A stretch of 8,315 bases of DNA, from contig JAFYVO010000193.1 of NCBI GenBank assembly GCA_017549085.1, forward strand, positions 1-8,315, read 5' to 3'. Shown piece after piece: positions 5,317 through 8,315 of this stretch (its first letter is position 1; each line of letters begins with the position of its first letter). The stretch comes from Thermoguttaceae bacterium. Lineage in GTDB: Bacteria > Planctomycetota > Planctomycetia > Pirellulales > Thermoguttaceae. Position numbers and translations under genes: made by a program. The notes under the pieces were generated by a model, which was not told where the DNA came from, searched no databases, and saw only the letters and a list, made by a program, of their open reading frames with translations.

Positions 5317-6252
5317 TCATTGATAAACGCGAACATAATCGATCAAGTAGTCGGTCGGGCAAGTTTCGTCCGCGATCTCGCCCCCCCAAGCGCCGCCGAT
5401 CGCGGTGTTGAGAAGGAGATAATGCGGCTTGTCGAACGGCCAAACGTCCGTTTTCGCTTCCTCTTCGGAGCGCAAAAATTCAAGAACGACCGTTTCGTCG
5501 ACCAAAATCGTCATCTTGTCTTCCGTCCATTCGAGCGCGTAAACGCAGAAGCGGCCTTCCGGATTCCCCGGCTCGACGTTGTTCCCCTTGCTGACGTTCT
5601 TCCAAGGCTCGGCGCCGCGACGACGCATATGAATCGTCCCGTAAACGCGCCCCGGCTCCTTGCCGACGTACTCCATAATGTCGATTTCGCCGCAACGGGG
5701 CCAACCGATCTCGCGAATGTTCGTCCCCATCATCCAGATCGCCGGCCAAATTCCCTTCCCTTTCGGGAGGCGCGCCCGCACCTCGACGCGACCGTAAAGC
5801 CAACCCGCTTTGCCGAGCGTATTAATGCTGCCGGACGTGTATTCGGCTTCCTCGCGCCCCTTCGAACCCGGTTTCCCGGCGATCGGAAATTTTTCTTTGA
5901 GCGTTCGAATCGTCAGCGCGCCGTCCTTTTGAAAGACGTTTTCGACGCGGTCGGTGTAATATTGCGCTTCGTTGTTGCGGATGTAACCGATTTCGTACCC
6001 CCATTTTTCCGGGTTCGGCGCCCCTTCGCCGTCGAACTCGTCGTTCCAAACGAGCTTCAGCTCGCGCCCGTCCGACGTTTTCGTCGTTTGCGGAACGTTT
6101 TTCGAATCGACGACGCGGGTCGACGCGTCGGCGGCGGTTTTATCGGGAGAGTCGGCGACGGCGACCGAACCGGAACCGGCGGTCGCGGCGAACGTCGAGA
6201 ACGAAACGGCCAAAGCCGCGAAAAGGGGCGAAAGCCCGGCGACGCGTTTCAT
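5317..6252 (-). CDS. Secreted GH16 endo-beta-1,3-glucanase (laminarinase-like)
   Basis: The 311-residue protein has a signal peptide (MKRVAGLSPLFAALAVSFST), probably cut near residue 25 (ATA) or 33 (AVA), then a short linker and a GH16 jelly-roll domain from about residue 66 to the end. The catalytic signature GEIDIMEYVG (188-197) carries nucleophile Glu189, Asp191 and acid/base Glu194. Other family landmarks are LVWNDEFDG (67-75), NNEAQYYTDRVEN (93-105), YGRVEVRARLPKGKGIWPAI (153-172) and YLIDYVRVYQ at the C-terminus. GH16 enzymes hydrolyse beta-1,3, beta-1,3/1,4 or galactan bonds with retention of configuration. The NNE...YYT and WP.CGEIDIME pattern points to laminarin or mixed-linkage glucan; agarase-like specificity is less likely. 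The ATG at 6252 was chosen for the seven-base spacing to GGAGG (6260-6264) and the signal peptide it yields; an upstream extension would be purely basic. There is no carbohydrate-binding module, so the protein is essentially a single catalytic domain. Confidence 0.95.
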   Translation of the reverse strand: MKRVAGLSPLFAALAVSFSTFAATAGSGSVAVADSPDKTAADASTRVVDSKNVPQTTKTSDGRELKLVWNDEFDGEGAPNPEKWGYEIGYIRNNEAQYYTDRVENVFQKDGALTIRTLKEKFPIAGKPGSKGREEAEYTSGSINTLGKAGWLYGRVEVRARLPKGKGIWPAIWMMGTNIREIGWPRCGEIDIMEYVGKEPGRVYGTIHMRRRGAEPWKNVSKGNNVEPGNPEGRFCVYALEWTEDKMTILVDETVVLEFLRSEEEAKTDVWPFDKPHYLLLNTAIGGAWGGEIADETCPTDYLIDYVRVYQ

Positions 6253-6380
6253 CGAAAATCCTCCTTCGCGCCGACGTTCGACCGTTTTCCAACGTTTCTT
6301 GCTCAAACGCCGCGACGTTCGAAACGTTCGCCCAACGTTTGCGCGAGAAAACCGGAAAGCGCCGCGCCGTCGCGACAAAA

Positions 6381-6410
6381 ATTATTTAAAGCCAATAAAA
6401 ATCGAGTCGA
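6381..6410 (-). promoter_or_regulatory. Possible promoter of the GH16 gene
   Basis: In an AT-rich patch, AATAAT (6381-6386) lies 18 bp after TCGACT (6405-6410) on the minus strand. The -10 matches consensus in five positions and the -35 in four. A start near 6374 gives a leader of about 120 nt. It overlaps the terminator-like structure of the upstream TPR gene, so at most a modest call. Confidence 0.25.
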
Positions 6411-6438
6411 CGCGCTTCGTCGTTCGGTCGCGTCGCTC
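6397..6438 (-). terminator. Probable terminator of the TPR gene
   Basis: On the minus strand, CGCGACG-type arms (6429-6435 with 6408-6414, seven perfect pairs, 14-nt loop) are extended by GAG/CTC (6436-6438 with 6404-6406) across a small internal loop. A T5 run follows at 6397-6401. The structure begins 13 bp after the TPR stop codon. Confidence 0.5.
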
Positions 6439-6450
6439 GGTCGTCTCGTT

Positions 6451-8097
6451 TTACTCGTTCGCGTCCGCGTCTTCCGGCGACTTTTCCGCGTCCGGCGTTT
6501 CGACGTTTTCCGACGCCTCTTCCGCGTCCGGCGTTTCGACGTTTTCCGACGCCTCTTCCGCGTCCGGCGACTCGGCGTTTTCCGGCGACTTTTCCGGCGC
6601 GATAATTCCCCGCAACTCGATCGCCGCGGCGCGTTTCGGGAAGTTCCCCTTTTGACGCAGCGCCAAGTCGAGCAACGTCAACGCCAAACTCTTATCTTCG
6701 CGAACGTTCGCGATCTCGGCGAGATAATAGGCGACCGTCGCCGAAAATTCCCCGGAGTCGAGCATCGGGCCGAAAATCGCGTCCGCTTCGCGAGCGGCGC
6801 CGGACAAGAAGAGCGTCCAAGCGTACGTCGCGGCGGCGTCTTGCGAATCCGGGTAAGCTCGGTAATTTTTAGCGGCGATCGCGCGGGCTTGCGCCAATTT
6901 TTCCTTATTCCGTTGATCGAGAAGCGCGAGCGCGAGACCGTTCGACGCTTCAAAACTCGTTCCGTCGATAAAGGTCGCCCGACGAAACGCGTCTTCGGCG
7001 ACCGCGTACCCGCCGGCGTAAAGCGCGACCCAGCCGCGCAACGCCCAACCGTCGAAATCGTTTTTCCCTTCAGCTTCAAGTTCGCCGACAAGCGCCGCCG
7101 CTTCGTCGAGCTTGTTCCAACGCAGATAAAGCCGCGCGAGTTGCGCTCGTTCGCGTCGCGCCGCCGTTTCAATCAACGCGGTTTGCGTTTGAAGCCGTTC
7201 GAACGCTTCGTCGAGCCGGTCTTCGGCGTCGAGCGTCGTCGCGACTTGCAACCAACCGGGCCAAAGGCGTTCGTCGAGTTCCGCCGCTTGATCGAACGCC
7301 TTTTCCGCGTCGTCGAGCAAGTTCCGTTTGACCGCCAAATACCCGAGATTCCAACGCGCTTGAACGTTTTTCGGGTTCGCGTCGACGACCTTTTGCGTCA
7401 ACTCGGCGGCTTCGTCGTATCGCTCGCGACGCTCGGCGAGGAGCGCGCGAACGTTCAACGCTTCTTCGCGGAGGTAAGCGATTCGCGTCGACTCCGGAAA
7501 ACGCGCCGCGTACTCGTCGTTCAACTTGTCGGCGCGGTCGAGAAGGAGCGCCGCTTCCAAATAACGCCCTTCGCGAACGTCGATCCCGGCCAGTTGCAGG
7601 AACGCTTCCGGGTCGCCGGGATAATCTTCCGCCGTTTTTTCCAACGCGCGCCGCATTTCAAGAAAACGTTCGTTATTCGAATAAAGGAGCGCCAACATAA
7701 CGCCCGGCGGGTCGGAATCGGGGTTCGCGTCGTAAAGTCCCTTCAAAAGCCGATAAGCGAGATCGGGGTTCCCCGCCAAATACGCGTCGACCGCCGCCTC
7801 CGTTTCCGGAGCGACCGTCGCCGTTTCCCCCTCTTCCGCGTCTTGCGCTTCTTCCGCGACTTCCGCCGCCCGCGTTTCTTCCGCGACTTCCGTCGTTTCG
7901 CTCCCTTGCGCATTTTGCGTTGCTTGCGCGCCGTCCGCCGCTTCGCCGCCTTGCGCCGTTTGCGCGACTTCCGCTTCTTGCGCGAACAACTCGCCCTCCG
8001 CCGCCGAAACGCCGAACAAGGCCGCCGTCAACGCGACGACCGCCGCGCGCCGTTTGCTTTTTGTCCAACCGTTTTCGCCGTTCGTCTTTTTCTTCAT
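6451..8097 (-). CDS. Secreted tetratricopeptide-repeat protein with low-complexity ends
   Basis: This 548-residue protein has an exported N-terminus: basic residues 1-17, a hydrophobic core at 18-33 and a probable cut after LFA (37-39). Residues 40-103 are a low-complexity linker of Ala, Glu, Gln and Thr. About 104-500 is a helical-repeat array with TPR-type signatures such as YDEAAELTQKVVDANPKNVQ (227-246), ARWNLGYLAVKRNLLDDAEK (247-266) and GWALRGWVALYAGGYAVAED (350-369). Residues 503-548 form an acidic tail with a duplicated 12-residue unit, EEASENVETPDA (514-525, 526-537). TPR arrays bind other proteins; with an export signal this one probably works as a scaffold outside the cytoplasm. 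No partner can be named. The ATG at 8097 has a weak AAGG seven bases upstream and is supported by the signal peptide. The GH16 gene follows 198 bp downstream, apparently after a terminator. Confidence 0.9.
   Translation of the reverse strand: MKKKTNGENGWTKSKRRAAVVALTAALFGVSAAEGELFAQEAEVAQTAQGGEAADGAQATQNAQGSETTEVAEETRAAEVAEEAQDAEEGETATVAPETEAAVDAYLAGNPDLAYRLLKGLYDANPDSDPPGVMLALLYSNNERFLEMRRALEKTAEDYPGDPEAFLQLAGIDVREGRYLEAALLLDRADKLNDEYAARFPESTRIAYLREEALNVRALLAERRERYDEAAELTQKVVDANPKNVQARWNLGYLAVKRNLLDDAEKAFDQAAELDERLWPGWLQVATTLDAEDRLDEAFERLQTQTALIETAARRERAQLARLYLRWNKLDEAAALVGELEAEGKNDFDGWALRGWVALYAGGYAVAEDAFRRATFIDGTSFEASNGLALALLDQRNKEKLAQARAIAAKNYRAYPDSQDAAATYAWTLFLSGAAREADAIFGPMLDSGEFSATVAYYLAEIANVREDKSLALTLLDLALRQKGNFPKRAAAIELRGIIAPEKSPENAESPDAEEASENVETPDAEEASENVETPDAEKSPEDADANE
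6484..6591 (-). repeat. 36-bp in-frame tandem repeat at the 3' end of the TPR gene
   Basis: A 36-bp unit is repeated head to tail at 6484-6519 and 6520-6555 with no mismatch. The identity continues 14 bp into a third copy (6556-6591) that then differs at six positions. The period is 12 codons, so copy-number change keeps the frame. Identity even at synonymous positions indicates recent duplication or ongoing homogenisation. Confidence 0.9.
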
Positions 8098-8157
8098 CGT
8101 CGCGCCTTTTTCGCCTTTCTCTTCGTTTCGCGTCGCCGTTTTCTTACTTTCGACGTT

Positions 8158-8186
8158 ATTTTACCCGATTCGACGCGGCGTTGCAA
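8158..8186 (-). promoter_or_regulatory. Sigma-70-type promoter for the TPR gene
   Basis: On the minus strand, TTGCAA (8181-8186) is followed by a 17-bp spacer and TAAAAT (8158-8163). A start near 8151 gives a leader of about 54 nt to the ATG at 8097. The boxes and spacing closely match the promoter before exbD (1446-1474). Confidence 0.65.
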
Positions 8187-8227
8187 CCGTTCGCGCCGTT
8201 TTCTCGCCGACTTTTCTTCCGCCGCCG

Positions 8228-8315
8228 CTAACGTCCCGGCGCAAACCGCCGCCGGGCGTCGCGCCGCAACGCTTCCGCTTCGTCGCGCCGCCCGAGCCGT
8301 TCGAGCGCCGACGCC
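8228..8315 (-). CDS. C-terminal end of a probable TPR-type protein, cut by the window edge
   Basis: The last 28 codons of a minus-strand gene end in TAG at 8228-8230. The visible peptide includes ALERLGRRDEAEALRRDARR, which has the spacing of a TPR helix pair (small and aliphatic residues, then DEA). The other two minus-strand frames are arginine-rich in the manner of antisense or shifted reading, so this frame is the likely one. The next gene downstream also encodes a TPR protein but has its own promoter, so a shared operon is not required. Too little is visible to name a function. Confidence 0.55.
   Translation of the reverse strand, partial: ASALERLGRRDEAEALRRDARRRFAPGR

Noticed and set aside
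6253..6378. A longer GH16 frame starting upstream of 6252
   Set aside because: The extra 42 residues are basic and would bury the signal peptide; the ATG at 6252 has a perfect ribosome site.
8235..8256. A CCCGGCG/CGCCGGG hairpin near the right edge
   Set aside because: It lies within the last codons of the right-edge gene and has no T-run after it, so it does not qualify as an intrinsic terminator.

Overview
The window most likely comes from a planctomycete (Planctomycetota, perhaps a Pirellulales-type lineage). It is CpG-rich and strongly favours NCG codons (GCG, TCG, ACG, CCG). The large sigma-70 factor has a non-conserved region of the kind I recall from planctomycete primary sigma factors, and a eukaryote-like Ser/Thr kinase, an ExbD/TolR protein, a secreted glycoside hydrolase and secreted TPR proteins accompany it. 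The phylum call rests on remembered family features, not on a search.

Layout, left to right. All genes except cmk read leftwards (minus strand). A Ser/Thr protein kinase (1-623) runs off the left edge and has a GTG start behind a GGAGG site. Upstream of it lies an orphan exbD/tolR gene (817-1332) with its own near-consensus promoter (1446-1474). Next comes a 697-residue primary-type sigma factor (1532-3625), which carries a strongly acidic N-terminus and an unusual tail of about 100 residues after region 4.

The interval 3626-4487 holds no convincing protein gene. It separates the divergent sigma-factor and cmk genes and is dense in inverted repeats. Two stem-loops sit in the presumed sigma-factor leader. 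An operator-like palindrome containing a perfect TTGACA lies at 3811-3828. Just before cmk there is a tandem 11-bp repeat, a two-tier stem-loop and a hairpin followed by T8. This terminator-like structure 38 nt before the cmk start is the most interesting signal in the window: either cmk is under leader attenuation, or an undescribed small RNA ends here.

Cytidylate kinase (4488-5174, +) converges on a secreted GH16 beta-glucanase (5317-6252, -). A near-perfect bidirectional terminator separates them (5233-5270). Upstream of the GH16 gene is a secreted TPR protein (6451-8097, -) with a 36-bp tandem repeat at its 3' end and a clear promoter (8158-8186). The last 28 codons of another probable TPR-type gene (8228-8315, -) enter from the right edge.

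The genes do not form one pathway. They cover housekeeping (sigma factor, CMP kinase), envelope and signalling (ExbD, kinase) and secreted functions (glucanase, TPR). The best two promoters share a TTG(A/C)AA, 17 bp, TAAAAT layout, which fits recognition by a primary sigma factor such as the one encoded here. I see no CRISPR array, insertion sequence, tRNA or rRNA.
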